A stretch of DNA of 64,000 nucleotides from Streptomyces sp. NBC_00425 (lineage in GTDB: Bacteria; Actinomycetota; Actinomycetes; Streptomycetales; Streptomycetaceae): contig NZ_CP107928.1 in the NCBI RefSeq assembly GCF_036030735.1, forward strand, positions 6,696,001 to 6,760,000, in the 5' to 3' direction. This document shows positions 35,495-44,531 of this stretch, in pieces. The notes under the pieces are model-generated. The model saw nothing but the letters and a program-made list of their open reading frames with translations, was not told the origin of the DNA and ran no database searches. Each line of letters opens with the position of its first letter. Position 1 is the first letter of the stretch. The translations under genes were made by a program, and so were the position numbers.

Positions 35495-35504
35495 CCGTTC
35501 GAAG
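35479..35504. promoter_or_regulatory. TTCGAA-type candidate operator over the abfA -10 region
   Basis: TTTCGAAA (35479-35486) and GTTCGAAG (35497-35504) are both palindromic and spaced 18 bp centre to centre. They overlap the putative -10 box, which suits a repressor. Similar paired sites lie at 50638-50666 before the sugar-acid operon. Confidence 0.5.
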
Positions 35505-35630
35505 TAGCGATCACATTCCGGCATGTCGAACCGAGCGGCCCACCGGCCCACCAGGCCCCGACGCGACGGAGGAGGTCCGGGGAGGGCCGGCCGCCCGGGC
35601 GTCGGGCGAGACCGAACCCGAAAGGCCAAG

Positions 35631-37145
35631 ATGAGCACCGCCCGCTTCACCCTCGACCCCGCCTTCACCGTCGGCGAGGTCGACCCCCGTGTCTTCGGCA
35701 GCTTCGTGGAACACCTCGGCCGCTGCGTCTACACCGGCCTCTACGAACCCGGCCACCCGAGCGCGGACGCCGAGGGCCTTCGCACCGACGTGCTGGACCT
35801 CGTCCGCGAACTGGGCGTCACCGCCGTCCGCTACCCCGGCGGCAACTTCGTCTCCGGCTACAAGTGGGAGGACTCCGTCGGCCCGGCCGCGGAGCGGCCC
35901 CACCGCCTCGACCTGGCCTGGCACTCGACGGAGACGAACCGCTTCGGCCTCTCCGAGTACATCGGCTTCCTTCGCAAGATCGGCCCGCAGGCGGAGCCGA
36001 TGATGGCGGTCAACCTCGGCACGCGCGGCGTCGCCGAGGCCCTGGAGCTCCAGGAGTACGCCAACCACCCCTCCGGCACGGCCCTCTCCGACCTCCGCGC
36101 CGCCCACGGCGACAAGGAGCCGTTCGGGATCAGGCTGTGGTGCCTGGGCAACGAGATGGACGGTCCCTGGCAGACCGGCCACAAGACGGCCGAGGAGTAC
36201 GGCCGCGTCGCCGCCGAGACCGCCCGCGCCATGCGCCAGCTGGACCCCGGCGTCGAACTCGTCGCCTGCGGCTCCTCCAGCCAGTCCATGCCGACGTTCG
36301 CCGAGTGGGAGGCGACGGTCCTCGCCGAGACGTACGACCTCGTCGACTACATCTCGCTGCACGCCTACTACTGGCCCGAGGACGGCGACGTCGACTCCTT
36401 CCTCGCCTCCGCCGTCGACATGGAGTCGTTCATCGACAACGTCGTGGCGACCGCCGACCACGTCGGCGCGCGGCTCAAGTCGAAGAAGCGGATCAATCTC
36501 TCCTTCGACGAGTGGAACGTCTGGTACCTGCGCGAGTGGGAGGAGCACGCGAAGGGGCTGGAGCAGGGGGACTGGCCGCAGGCACCCCGTCTGCTGGAGG
36601 ACAACTACAGCGTCACCGACGCCGTCGTCTTCGGCTCGCTCCTCATCGCGTTGCTGCGCCACGCCGACCGCGTGACGGTCGCCTGTCTCGCCCAGCTCGT
36701 CAACGTGATCGCGCCGATCCTCACCGAGCCGGGCGGCCCGGCCTGGCGGCAGACGACGTTCTTCCCGTTCGCGCAGGCGTCCCGGTACGGCCGCGGCACC
36801 GTCCTGGACGTGCGGGTGGACTCGCCGACGTACGAGACGCGCAAGCACGGCACGACGGACCTGCTGCACGCCACCGCGGTCCGCGCCGAGGACGGCACGG
36901 TCACCGTCTTCGCCGTGAACCGCAGCCGCACCGGCGCGCTGCCGCTGCAGGTCGCCCTGCACGGGCTGGAACTGACGTCGGTCGTCGAGCACAGCGTGCT
37001 CGCGGACGCCGACCCGGACGCCCGCAACACCCTCGCCGACCCCGAGCGGGTCGCCCCGCACCCGGCCGAGGGCACCGCGCTGACGGACGGCACGCTGACG
37101 GCGACGCTCGAGCCGCTGTCGTGGAACGTGATCCGGCTGGCGTAG
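35631..37145 (+). CDS. abfA: Intracellular alpha-L-arabinofuranosidase, GH51
   Basis: 504 residues from ATG 35631 (MSTARFTLDPAFTVGEVDPRVFGSFVEHLGR) with AAAGG upstream; no signal peptide. GH51 landmarks are VRYPGGNFVSGYKWEDSVGP, RLWCLGNEMDGPWQTGHKTAEEYG (acid/base Glu in GNE), YISLHAYYWPEDGDV, and LSFDEWNVWY with the nucleophile Glu. The C-terminal beta-domain runs from about residue 380. Length and motifs match the family well. It would cut arabinose from imported arabino-oligosaccharides, completing the work of the secreted GH43 and GH93 enzymes at 1-10 kb. Probable control by the TTCGAA sites at 35479-35504. Confidence 0.93.
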   Translation: MSTARFTLDPAFTVGEVDPRVFGSFVEHLGRCVYTGLYEPGHPSADAEGLRTDVLDLVRELGVTAVRYPGGNFVSGYKWEDSVGPAAERPHRLDLAWHSTETNRFGLSEYIGFLRKIGPQAEPMMAVNLGTRGVAEALELQEYANHPSGTALSDLRAAHGDKEPFGIRLWCLGNEMDGPWQTGHKTAEEYGRVAAETARAMRQLDPGVELVACGSSSQSMPTFAEWEATVLAETYDLVDYISLHAYYWPEDGDVDSFLASAVDMESFIDNVVATADHVGARLKSKKRINLSFDEWNVWYLREWEEHAKGLEQGDWPQAPRLLEDNYSVTDAVVFGSLLIALLRHADRVTVACLAQLVNVIAPILTEPGGPAWRQTTFFPFAQASRYGRGTVLDVRVDSPTYETRKHGTTDLLHATAVRAEDGTVTVFAVNRSRTGALPLQVALHGLELTSVVEHSVLADADPDARNTLADPERVAPHPAEGTALTDGTLTATLEPLSWNVIRLA

Positions 37146-37210
37146 GCCCGGTCGCGGCCGGGACGGGGTCGGCGGCGGGCGCGGCCGGCCGCTGACCCCA
37201 CAATGGAGTC

Positions 37211-37669
37211 ATGAGGATCTCGGCAAGGGCGGACTACGCGGTGCGGGCGGTGCTGGAGCTCGCCGTGCGGCAAGGCGGCGACCCGGTGAAGGCGGAGGCG
37301 ATCGCCGCCGAGCAGGACATTCCGCACAAGTTCCTCGAGGGGATCCTCGGCGACCTGCGACGCGGCGGGATCGTCGACAGCCGGCGCGGCGGCGGCGGAG
37401 GCTACCGGCTGGCCCGCGACCCGGCGACGATCACCGTCGCGGACGTCATCCGGGCGGTGGACGGCCCGATCGTGTCCGTGCGCGGCGAACGCCCGACGGG
37501 ACTGTCGTACACGGGGTCCGCGCAGCCCCTGCTGCCGCTGTGGATCGCGCTGCGGGCCAATGTGCGCCGCATCCTGGAGGGCGTCACGATCGCCGACATC
37601 GCCGCCGACGCGCTGCCGGTCCCGGTGAAGGAGCTGGCGGCGGAGCCGGCGGCCTGGGAGAACCCGTGA
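37211..37669 (+). CDS. Rrf2-family transcriptional regulator
   Basis: 152 residues. MRISARADYAVRAVLELAVRQGGDPVKAEAIAAEQDIPHKFLEGILGDLRRGGIVDSRRGGGGGYRLARDP is the full Rrf2 winged helix. The C-terminal part has no cysteine, so it lacks the Fe-S ligands of IscR, NsrR and RirA and must sense something else, as CymR-like or other cysteine-free Rrf2 proteins do. It stands alone 65 bp after abfA on the same strand; read-through is possible. Confidence 0.88.
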   Translation: MRISARADYAVRAVLELAVRQGGDPVKAEAIAAEQDIPHKFLEGILGDLRRGGIVDSRRGGGGGYRLARDPATITVADVIRAVDGPIVSVRGERPTGLSYTGSAQPLLPLWIALRANVRRILEGVTIADIAADALPVPVKELAAEPAAWENP

Positions 37670-37920
37670 GCGCGGTGGTCCGGGTCCAGCGTTGAGCGGT
37701 GTGGGGGTGCTTGCCGCGGGCACTGTCCGAGGCTTGTGGACGCAACGGTCAACTCCCGTTGTTTTCCGATGAGTTCGGGCATCCCGGGGGTGTGAACGGG
37801 ACTGGGTGAATGGCCGGAGTTCTACCTGGCCGCGCCTCAGTGGCATTCCTACGATGCGATCGCCCCCCCAGTTCTTCACAGGAACTCCACAGGTTTTCCG
37901 TTGAACCAAGGAGAGTGACC

Positions 37921-38571
37921 ATGGCAAGTGGGCTGCTTCTGGGCGGCGCTGTCGCCGCTCTGATCACCGCGGCGGTGCCCGCGCACAACTCGTCCCCCGT
38001 GTTCGACAACCCGCCGCCGGACAAGATCGTCATCGATGTCGCCACGGTGAACGGCTCCGGCTGTCCCGCGGGCACGGCCGCCGTCGCCGTGTCCGAGGAC
38101 AACACCGCCTTCACCGTGACCTACAGCGACTACCTCGCCCAGGTCGGCGGAGGCTCCAACCCCACGGCCTTCCGCAAGAACTGCCAGCTCAACCTGGTCG
38201 TCCACGTCCCCTCCGGCTTCACGTACGCCATCGCCAAGGCGGACTACCGCGGCTACGCCTCACTCCAGTCCGGCGCGAGCGCCGTGCAGCGGGCCTCGTA
38301 CTACTTCCAGGGTTCGTCGCAGACGGTGTTCAAGAACCACAACTTCTCCGGCTCCTACAACGACAACTGGCAGGCCACCGACAGCACCGACTGGGCCCAA
38401 CTCGTCTGGGCCCCCTGCGGAGTCCAGCGAAACTTCAACATCAACACCGAACTCCGGGTCAACGCGGGCTCGTCCTCGCCGAGCAAGGTCAGCTTCATGA
38501 CGATGGACTCGACCGACGGCGACCTCAGCACCGTCTACCACATGGCCTGGCAGCAGTGCCCGGCGAAGTGA
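37921..38571 (+). CDS. Secreted DUF4360 protein
   Basis: 216 residues from ATG 37921 with AAGGAGAG upstream; the upstream frame to 37810 is not used. A short signal peptide (MASGLLLGGAVAALITAAVPA) is followed by the DUF4360 pattern: VNGSGCPAGTAAVAVSEDNTAFTVTYSDYLAQVGGG, FRKNCQLNLVVHVPSGFTYAIAKADYRGYASLQSGA, and WAPCGVQRNFNINTELRVNAG. Four cysteines could form two disulfides. DUF4360 proteins are small secreted beta-rich proteins of unknown role in fungi and streptomycetes. The 251-bp region before it holds an AT-rich segment around 37740-37760 but no recognisable motif. Confidence 0.85.
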   Translation: MASGLLLGGAVAALITAAVPAHNSSPVFDNPPPDKIVIDVATVNGSGCPAGTAAVAVSEDNTAFTVTYSDYLAQVGGGSNPTAFRKNCQLNLVVHVPSGFTYAIAKADYRGYASLQSGASAVQRASYYFQGSSQTVFKNHNFSGSYNDNWQATDSTDWAQLVWAPCGVQRNFNINTELRVNAGSSSPSKVSFMTMDSTDGDLSTVYHMAWQQCPAK

Positions 38572-38590
38572 GCGGTCCACGGCCCTAGGG

Positions 38591-38750
38591 TCACTTCGCC
38601 GCGTGGGTCACGAACCGGCCCACGCGGCGGGGGAGAGGGCGAGCTCGGGACCGCCCTCGGCCCTGAGCCACGGACACGCATCCGCGCGGAACAAGGCGAC
38701 GACCTCGATGCGGTTGCCGCCGGAGCCGCTGCCGCAGGCCCCTGGCGCAG
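38591..38750 (-). pseudogene. Possible DUF397 remnant
   Basis: On the minus strand, GSGGNRIEVVALFRADACP, then GGPELALSPAAWAG, and after a frame slip FVTHAAK, follow the DUF397 pattern (GNNCVEV...GPALTFSPAAWAAFV). The N-terminal WRKSSYSG part is missing and the frame breaks near 38610. DUF397 genes are normally full-length and paired with an Xre gene; none is here. Confidence 0.35.
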
Positions 38751-38841
38751 AGATTGCCGCTCTCCTGAGCGATCATGGAGCCTCGGCTCGCCGCGCGGCG
38801 GGCAAAGGGGCGGGTGGGACACGGGTCGCGGTCGTGGTGCG

Positions 38842-39173
38842 GTGGTCGTCGGCGGGGGTATCGGCGGGCCGGCCGCCGCGATCGGGCTGCGCCGGATCGG
38901 CTGGGACGTGACGGTCCTCGAACGCGCCCCCGCCTTCGCCGACGTGTGCGCGGGCATCTCCCTGCACGCCAACTGCGCCGCTACGACGCGGCACGGCGAC
39001 CGCGCGTCCGGTCCGTGGCCCGAGCGGCCCGCCAGGCCGGCCGGATGGGGCACCGGTTGACGCATCCCGCCGCCATGGCCCTGCGCGACACCGCTCTGCG
39101 GCTCGTGCCGTCCGCGGTGATGCTGCGCGTCGCCCTCCGGCACGCCGACTGGACGCCACCGCTCATCCGGTGA
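38842..39173 (+). pseudogene. FAD monooxygenase remnant with internal deletion
   Basis: From 38842 one frame reads VVVGGGIGGPAAAIGLRRIG, DVTVLERAPAFADVCAGISLHANC, the N-terminal ADP-binding unit of an aromatic flavoprotein monooxygenase. Near 38975 the sense moves to another frame: LRRYDAARRPRVRSVARAARQAGRMG, then the family's C-terminal segment, ending PLIR at 39173. The whole middle, about 250 residues with the DG and GD motifs, is missing. This is a deletion derivative, not a functional enzyme. Confidence 0.75.
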
Positions 39174-39209
39174 CGTCCAGTCGGACGGGGGGCGGTCACA
39201 TGACGGGCG

Positions 39210-39983
39210 TCAGCGCTCGACGCCGAGGGTGAGCGTTCCCGCGTAGCCGGACGAGGTCGAGCTGCCCAGCGCCGTCAGGGTGAGCAGACCGGAGGCGGCC
39301 CCCTTGTCGTCGTAGATGGAGTCCTGGGCGAGGGTGGTGCGGGTGACCCTGTTGGTCGAGTACGGGGAGACCCGCGCGACGCCGGTCGTGATCGTCTCGT
39401 CGAAGAAGAGCTGGCCGGTGTGCAGTTCCTGACCGCCGGTGAAGGAGCCGTCCGAGGTCAGGGTGACGTTCGTGTGCACCTTCACGTGGATGTGCACGCA
39501 GCGCCCGCGGTACCAGCCGGGGTAGACGGTGGTGATGGAGGCGACGCCGGACGCGTTCGTCAGGACCCCGCCGCGCAGGAAGGTGCCGCTGTCCGGCTCG
39601 CTGTGGCCGTTGTTGCCGACGAAGCCGGAGTACTCGCCGAGGGCGTCGGCGTGCCAGAGCTCCACCAGCGCGTTGCTGATCGGGACGCAGGTGTCGTCGT
39701 CGACGACCGTGAGGGTGAGCTTCAGCGGGAGGCCCGCCTTGCCCTCCGTGATGTCGGCGCGGACGTACTGTCCGTCCAGGTAGTAGGGGCCTTCGGTCAT
39801 CTCCTTGGTGAGGGTGCAGACGGCCGCGGCGGCGACGGGGGCGGTGTCGGCCGCGTCGGCGCCGGAAGCGCTGGGCCGGGCGGCGGCCCCTACGGCCAGG
39901 GCCGCCGCGGTCGCGCCCGTGGCGACGAGCACGCTGCGGCGTCCGATGGGGGTGCGCACATCTGAAGTGTCTGTCATGAACAC
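39210..39983 (-). CDS. Tat-exported intradiol ring-cleavage dioxygenase-like protein
   Basis: 257 residues; GTG 39983 and ATG 39977 are both possible starts. A twin-arginine signal (GRRSVLVATGATAAALAVGAAA) comes first. The dioxygenase domain has CTLTKEMTEGPYYLDGQYVRADITEG (first Tyr ligand region), VPISNALVELWHADALGEYSG, YPGWYRGRCVHIHVKVH (Tyr and the two His iron ligands) and GQLFFDE. Intradiol enzymes open catechol rings with Fe(III). Secreted members are common in streptomycetes and may act on lignin- or plant-derived catechols. No beta-ketoadipate genes are adjacent. Confidence 0.85.
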   Translation of the reverse strand: MFMTDTSDVRTPIGRRSVLVATGATAAALAVGAAARPSASGADAADTAPVAAAAVCTLTKEMTEGPYYLDGQYVRADITEGKAGLPLKLTLTVVDDDTCVPISNALVELWHADALGEYSGFVGNNGHSEPDSGTFLRGGVLTNASGVASITTVYPGWYRGRCVHIHVKVHTNVTLTSDGSFTGGQELHTGQLFFDETITTGVARVSPYSTNRVTRTTLAQDSIYDDKGAASGLLTLTALGSSTSSGYAGTLTLGVER

Positions 39984-40117
39984 GGCACCCTAGGAACGCT
40001 TTCTGTCCGCAGGCTGTCAGGACGGCAAAGTGAGGAGCCGTCAAGTCGCGTGCAGGCCAAGGAAGTCGACGGACCGGGCAGGTCTCCGGACCCGGCTGTC
40101 GGCTCACCTGGGCGGGA

Positions 40118-41968
40118 CTACCCCGCCTGGCCCATTCCCGCGGCGTTCGGCCAGCTCTGGGCGTTGGGCCAGCCGGTCGCCGCGGCGGGGGAGAGGCCGT
40201 TGGTGCCCCTGACCTGGGCGGCCGTGAGGCCGCCGCGGGCCGGGACGCCGGGCGGCGTCGGGCCCATCGGCGGGGCGGGAGCGACCGGTGCCATGGGCGG
40301 GGCCATCACGGGGGCCATCGCCGCGGGAGACATGGCGGCCGGCGACATGGGCGGAGGCGACATGGCCGCCGGGGACATGGCCGCCGGGGACATGGCGGCC
40401 GGGGCCATGGGCGGAGGCGACATGGCGGCCGGGGACATGGCCGCCGGAGACATGGGCGGAGGTGTCATCGCTGCTGCAGGTGCCATCGCGGCCGCCGGGG
40501 CCATGGGGGCCGGCGCCGGAACGGGGGCCGGGGCGGGGGCGGGGGCGGGGGCCGGGGCAGGCACGGACTGGGGGAAGACCTGCGCCGCGGCCGGCAGCGG
40601 CACCCCGGCGCCCTCGGACGGCGCGGGCTGCGCCATCGCCGGGGCCATCGCCGGGGCGGGCATCGCGGGGGCGGGCATCGCCGAGGCGACGGCGGCGGCC
40701 GGGGCGGCGGCCACCAGTCCCGGCGGGGCCATGCCCATGGCCTGGGCGGCGAGGCCGGGCATGCCCGCCCCGTTGGTGACCAGCCGGTCCACCGCCGCCG
40801 TGCCCGAGCTGTAGCCGGCGCCGGCGCTCAGCTCGGGCACGGGGGCTCCCCTCCTGGTCCCGTAGAGCACCTGCTCCATGCCGGACACCAGACGGCGCAC
40901 GTCCACCTGGGGGCGCACCACGAGCCGCAGGAAGCGGCTCGACGAACCGATCTTGTTGCCGCACTCGCGGACCAGGATGCGGTGCTCGGCGAGCAGCCGG
41001 TCGCGGACCACGGTTCCCTCGGCGCCGACGGGCAGGCGCACGAAGAGGAAGTTCCCCTGGGAGGGGTAGACGGTCAGGCCCGGCAGGGCGCTGAGCTGGC
41101 TCGCCATGTCGAGGCGGTCCCGGCGCACCTGCATCAGGCTCTGCGCGTACTCCGCGCCGTGCTGCTTGAGGATGAACACGACGTGTTCCGCGAAGGAGTT
41201 GAGGTTCCACTTCGGGAGCATCGAGCGGACCCGTCCGGCCAGCGCAGGGTTGGCGACCAGGTAGCCGAAGCGGATGCCGTGCAGGCCGAAGTTCTTGCCC
41301 AGGCTGCGCAGGACGATCACGTTGGGCCGCAGCATCGCCTCCTGGACGACGCTCGGCTCGGCCTCGGCGTCCGCGAACTCCAGGAACGACTCGTCGATGA
41401 CGATCAGGTCCAGGTCGGCCATCGCGTCCATGAACTGGACGATGGCGTGCTTGTGCAGGAACCCGCCGTCGGGGTTGTTCGGGTTGCAGATGACCGCGGC
41501 CCTGGTGCCGCGCGCCCGGATGAACTCGGCGTACTGCGCGAGGTCGAGGGCGAAGCCGCTGGACTCCTGGAGCGGGAACATGTCGACCCGCTTGCCGGTC
41601 TCCATGGGCTGGTCGGTCCAGCGGCCGAAGGTGGGGACCGGGACGGCGAGGGACTCGCGGACCAGCAGATGGTCGATCCAGGTGATCAGTTCGGTCGAGC
41701 CGTTGCCCATGGCGACGGCCTGCGGCGGGAGTTGCAGCAGACTGCACAGTTCCGCGGTGATCGTGTCGGCGCTGCTCGGGTAGTACGTGATGATGTCGCG
41801 CAGCCGGGCCGCCATCTCGTCGAACATCGCCGGGGTGGGGAAGTAGGGGTTGCAGGGTATGCAGAAGTCCACCGGGCCGACCCCCTCGCCGCCCTCCCGT
41901 GTCAGCGCCGCCATCGACGGGCTGTGCGCCGCGTTGTTGCGGAACAACGAGGAGACGTTGTCGGCCAT
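40118..41968 (-). CDS. Histidinol-phosphate-type aminotransferase with a long Met/Ala/Pro repeat tail
   Basis: 616 residues from ATG 41968 (MADNVSSLFRNNAAHSPSMAALTREGG) with GGAGG upstream. Residues about 40-380 are a PLP fold-type I enzyme: MGNGSTELITWIDHLL, VICNPNNPDGGFLHK, VIDESFLEFAD, and SLGKNFGLHGIRFGYLVA with the PLP Lys. Residues about 395-616 are low complexity. They start with Ala/Pro runs (PAPAPAPAPAPAPVPAPAP), then heptad-like MSPAAMSPPPMAPAAMSPAA repeats, then a more ordered end (GLTAAQVRGTNGLSPAAATGWPNAQSWPNAAGMGQAG). Normal HisC-like enzymes stop near residue 380. The substrate is not histidinol phosphate for certain. Confidence 0.85.
   Translation of the reverse strand: MADNVSSLFRNNAAHSPSMAALTREGGEGVGPVDFCIPCNPYFPTPAMFDEMAARLRDIITYYPSSADTITAELCSLLQLPPQAVAMGNGSTELITWIDHLLVRESLAVPVPTFGRWTDQPMETGKRVDMFPLQESSGFALDLAQYAEFIRARGTRAAVICNPNNPDGGFLHKHAIVQFMDAMADLDLIVIDESFLEFADAEAEPSVVQEAMLRPNVIVLRSLGKNFGLHGIRFGYLVANPALAGRVRSMLPKWNLNSFAEHVVFILKQHGAEYAQSLMQVRRDRLDMASQLSALPGLTVYPSQGNFLFVRLPVGAEGTVVRDRLLAEHRILVRECGNKIGSSSRFLRLVVRPQVDVRRLVSGMEQVLYGTRRGAPVPELSAGAGYSSGTAAVDRLVTNGAGMPGLAAQAMGMAPPGLVAAAPAAAVASAMPAPAMPAPAMAPAMAQPAPSEGAGVPLPAAAQVFPQSVPAPAPAPAPAPAPVPAPAPMAPAAAMAPAAAMTPPPMSPAAMSPAAMSPPPMAPAAMSPAAMSPAAMSPPPMSPAAMSPAAMAPVMAPPMAPVAPAPPMGPTPPGVPARGGLTAAQVRGTNGLSPAAATGWPNAQSWPNAAGMGQAG
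40290..40560 (-). repeat. Coding tandem repeats in the aminotransferase tail
   Basis: GACATGGCCGCCGGG- and GACATGGGCGGAG-type 12-15-bp units repeat many times between 40290 and 40510. The GGGGCC/GGGGCG hexamers at 40511-40560 encode the Pro-Ala run. All are in frame with the aminotransferase. Confidence 0.85.
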
Positions 41969-42151
41969 GGAACCTCCGTATGGGGCGGGCCCGGCGGGGA
42001 CGACCGGGCCCGTCGTCATTGGGTGGCCCGCGCGGGGGAGCACGGGCCGTCCTTACATACGAGGGTTCGGGTGGTGGTGTTCAACCGCTGAGAAATCGGT
42101 AAGAAGTTGTGGTTTGGCTGTGAAGCACAGGTCGTGGGACGTACGGACGGG

Positions 42152-43198
42152 TCAGGAGCCGAACGAGTGGACCGTCGTCGTCCGGTACGTCTGTCCGGGT
42201 CGCAGCACCGTGGTGGGGAACGACGGCTGGTTCGGCGCGTCCGGGAAGTGCTGGGTCTCCAGGCAGAGCGCGTCGCCCTGACGGTAGACGCGGCCGCCGG
42301 TGCCGACGAGCGTGCCGTCGAGGAAGTTGCCCGAGTAGAACTGCAGGCCCGGCTCGGTGGTCGCGATGCTCAGGGTGCGGCCGGAGGCGGGGTCGCGCAG
42401 GACGGCGACCGGCTCGGGCCGGGCGGTCACGCCCTTGTCGAGGACGTAGTTGTGGTCGACGCCCTTGCAGTGCAACGACTGCTCGTGGGCGACGCGCAGA
42501 TCCCGGCCGACCGCCTTGGCCGTGCGGAAGTCGAAGGGGGTGCCCGCGACGTCCGCCAGTTCGCCTGTGGGGATGAGCTCCTGGTCCACGGGCAGGTAGC
42601 GGGCGGCGGCGATCTCCAGCTCGTGGTCGTGCACCGAGCCGCTGCCCTCGCCGGCGAGGTTCCAGTAGACGTGGTTGGTGAGGTTGACGACGGTGGCCTT
42701 GTCGGTGGTGGCCTCGTAGTCGATGCGCCAGTCGCCGCCGCCGGTGAGGGTGTACGTCACCGTCACCTCGAGGGTGCCGGGGTAGCCCATCTCGCCGTCG
42801 GGGCTCGTCAGGCGCAGGCGCAGACCGACGTCCGGGCCCTCGGTGAACGGCTCGACGTCCCAGACGCGCCGGTCGAAGCCCTCGGTGCCGCCGTGCAGAC
42901 TCCGGTCCCCGTCGTTGAGGGGCAGCTGGTGGTTCTCGCCGTCCAGGGTGAAGCGGCCCGCGGCGATGCGGTTGCCGAAGCGGCCGATCAGCGCTCCGAA
43001 GTACGGGCTGCCGGCCACGTAGTCGTCGAGGGCGGAGAACCCGAGGGAGACGTTGGCGTACCGGCCGTCCCGGTCGGGGATCTCCAGGGACTGCACGATG
43101 CCGCCGTAGTCGAGGACCTTCAGCCGGGTCCCGCCGTTCTCCAGCGACCAGCTGGAGACCTCGGTGCCGTCGGCCAGCACGCCGAAGAGCGTCTTCAC
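42152..43198 (-). CDS. galM: Aldose 1-epimerase (galactose mutarotase)
   Basis: 348 residues from a GTG. Family landmarks are GGIVQSLEIPDRDGRYANVSLGF, YFGALIGRFGNRIAAGRFTLDGENHQLPLNDGDRSLHGG (substrate-binding Arg and His), VVNLTNHVYWNLAGEGSGSVHDHELEI with the catalytic His, and TTEPGLQFYSGNFLDGT with the catalytic Glu. It interconverts alpha and beta anomers of galactose and other aldoses. It follows the ChvE-MmsA-MmsB genes on the same strand but a very stable stem-loop lies between, so it may be expressed at a lower level or separately. Confidence 0.93.
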   Translation of the reverse strand: MKTLFGVLADGTEVSSWSLENGGTRLKVLDYGGIVQSLEIPDRDGRYANVSLGFSALDDYVAGSPYFGALIGRFGNRIAAGRFTLDGENHQLPLNDGDRSLHGGTEGFDRRVWDVEPFTEGPDVGLRLRLTSPDGEMGYPGTLEVTVTYTLTGGGDWRIDYEATTDKATVVNLTNHVYWNLAGEGSGSVHDHELEIAAARYLPVDQELIPTGELADVAGTPFDFRTAKAVGRDLRVAHEQSLHCKGVDHNYVLDKGVTARPEPVAVLRDPASGRTLSIATTEPGLQFYSGNFLDGTLVGTGGRVYRQGDALCLETQHFPDAPNQPSFPTTVLRPGQTYRTTTVHSFGS

Positions 43199-43242
43199 TG
43201 TTTCCCGCCTTCCACTTCCCGTTGCCGCCCGCCCCTGGAAAC

Positions 43243-43279
43243 ACGAGCGGGCCCCGCCTCGAAGGCGGGGCCCGCTCGT
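43243..43279 (-). terminator. Very stable stem-loop after the sugar ABC operon
   Basis: Perfect 16-bp arms (43243-43258 and 43264-43279; ACGAGCGGGCCCCGCC and its complement) with a TCGAA loop. It starts 4 bp after the permease stop, before galM. Confidence 0.88.
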
Positions 43280-43283
43280 CGGA

Positions 43284-44531
43284 TCAGGAACCGGACTTGC
43301 GCTTGTTCCAGACGTCGAACCCGACCGCGATCAGCAGGGCGAGGCCCTTGATGACCTGCTGCCAGTCGCTGCCGACGCTGAGGAGGTTCATGCCGTTGTT
43401 CAGCACACCGAGGACGAGACCACCGATGATCGCGCCGAGGACCGTGCCGACGCCGCCGCTCATGGACGCGCCGCCGATGAACGACGAGGCGATCGCCTCG
43501 AGTTCGAAGCTGAGGCCCGCCTTCGGCGAGGCCGCGTTCAGACGGGCGGCGACCACGAGACCCGCCAGGGCCGCGAGCACGCCCATGTTCAGGAAGACCA
43601 GGAAGGTGACCTTCTTGTCCCTGACGCCGGACAGCTTCGCCGCCGGCAGGTTGCCGCCGATCGCGTAGATGTGACGGCCGAAGACGGCGTTGCGCATGAT
43701 GTAGCCGTAGCCGACCACCAGCAGGCCGAGGATGATCAGGATGATCGGCGCGCCCTTGTAGCTGGCGAGCAGCATCGTGACCGTGAGGACCGCGGCGGCG
43801 ATGGCGACGAGCTTGAGCAGGAAGAGGTTGCGCGGCACCACGTCGAGCGCGAACTCCTGCTGACGCTTGCGGTCCCGGACCTCCTGGAGGACCACGAAGG
43901 CCAGCAGGGCGAAGCCCAGCAGCAGCGTGATGTTGTGGTAGTTGGTGTTGGGGCCGACCTCCGGCAGGAAGCCGTTGCCCATCTTCTGCAGACCGTCCGG
44001 GAACGGGCCGAGGGTCTGGCCCTCCAGGAGGATCTCGGTCAGACCGCGGAAGAGCAGCATGCCCGCGAGGGTGACGATGAAGGAGGGTATGCCGAGATAG
44101 GCGATCAGGAAGCCCTGCACCGAGCCGGCCACCGCGCCCACGATCAGGCACAGCACCAGCGCGACGGGCCAGGTCACGTCGTGCTGGACGGTGAGGACGG
44201 CCGCGAAGGCTCCCGTGAACGCCGTCACCGAACCGACCGAGAGGTCGATGTGACCCGCGATGATCACCAGCATCATGCCGATCGCGAGGATCAGGATGTA
44301 GCTGTTCTGCAGGACCAGGTTGGAGACGTTGCGCGGCAGCAGCAGGTCGCCGCCGGTCCACACCTGGAACAGGACGACGAGCAGGCCGAGCGCGATCAGC
44401 ATGCCGTACTGGCGCATGTTGCGGCGCAGGCCGTCGAGCATCACCTGCAGCAGCCCGCCGCCGGAGGCGGAGCCCCCGCTCTTCCCGGGCGGCGCGGCCG
44501 CCGGGCTCTTGTCGGTCACGTCCGTGCTCAT
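43284..44531 (-). CDS. mmsB: Sugar ABC transporter permease (MmsB/GguB type)
   Basis: 415 residues from ATG 44531, overlapping the ATPase stop by ATGA. The hydrophobic core has about ten helices. [31 protein letters not shown] is the family signature of CUT2 permeases, and [23 protein letters not shown] and [22 protein letters not shown] (ATPase-contact loop) also fit. The long middle part between helices (about 190-260) is typical of the multiple-monosaccharide MmsB/GguB type. Works with the ATPase and ChvE-like protein encoded upstream. Confidence 0.92.
   Translation of the reverse strand: MSTDVTDKSPAAAPPGKSGGSASGGGLLQVMLDGLRRNMRQYGMLIALGLLVVLFQVWTGGDLLLPRNVSNLVLQNSYILILAIGMMLVIIAGHIDLSVGSVTAFTGAFAAVLTVQHDVTWPVALVLCLIVGAVAGSVQGFLIAYLGIPSFIVTLAGMLLFRGLTEILLEGQTLGPFPDGLQKMGNGFLPEVGPNTNYHNITLLLGFALLAFVVLQEVRDRKRQQEFALDVVPRNLFLLKLVAIAAAVLTVTMLLASYKGAPIILIILGLLVVGYGYIMRNAVFGRHIYAIGGNLPAAKLSGVRDKKVTFLVFLNMGVLAALAGLVVAARLNAASPKAGLSFELEAIASSFIGGASMSGGVGTVLGAIIGGLVLGVLNNGMNLLSVGSDWQQVIKGLALLIAVGFDVWNKRKSGS

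Noticed and set aside
40290..40560. Regular repeats that could suggest a CRISPR array
   Set aside because: The units are 12-15 bp with no unique spacers and are in frame with the aminotransferase tail.
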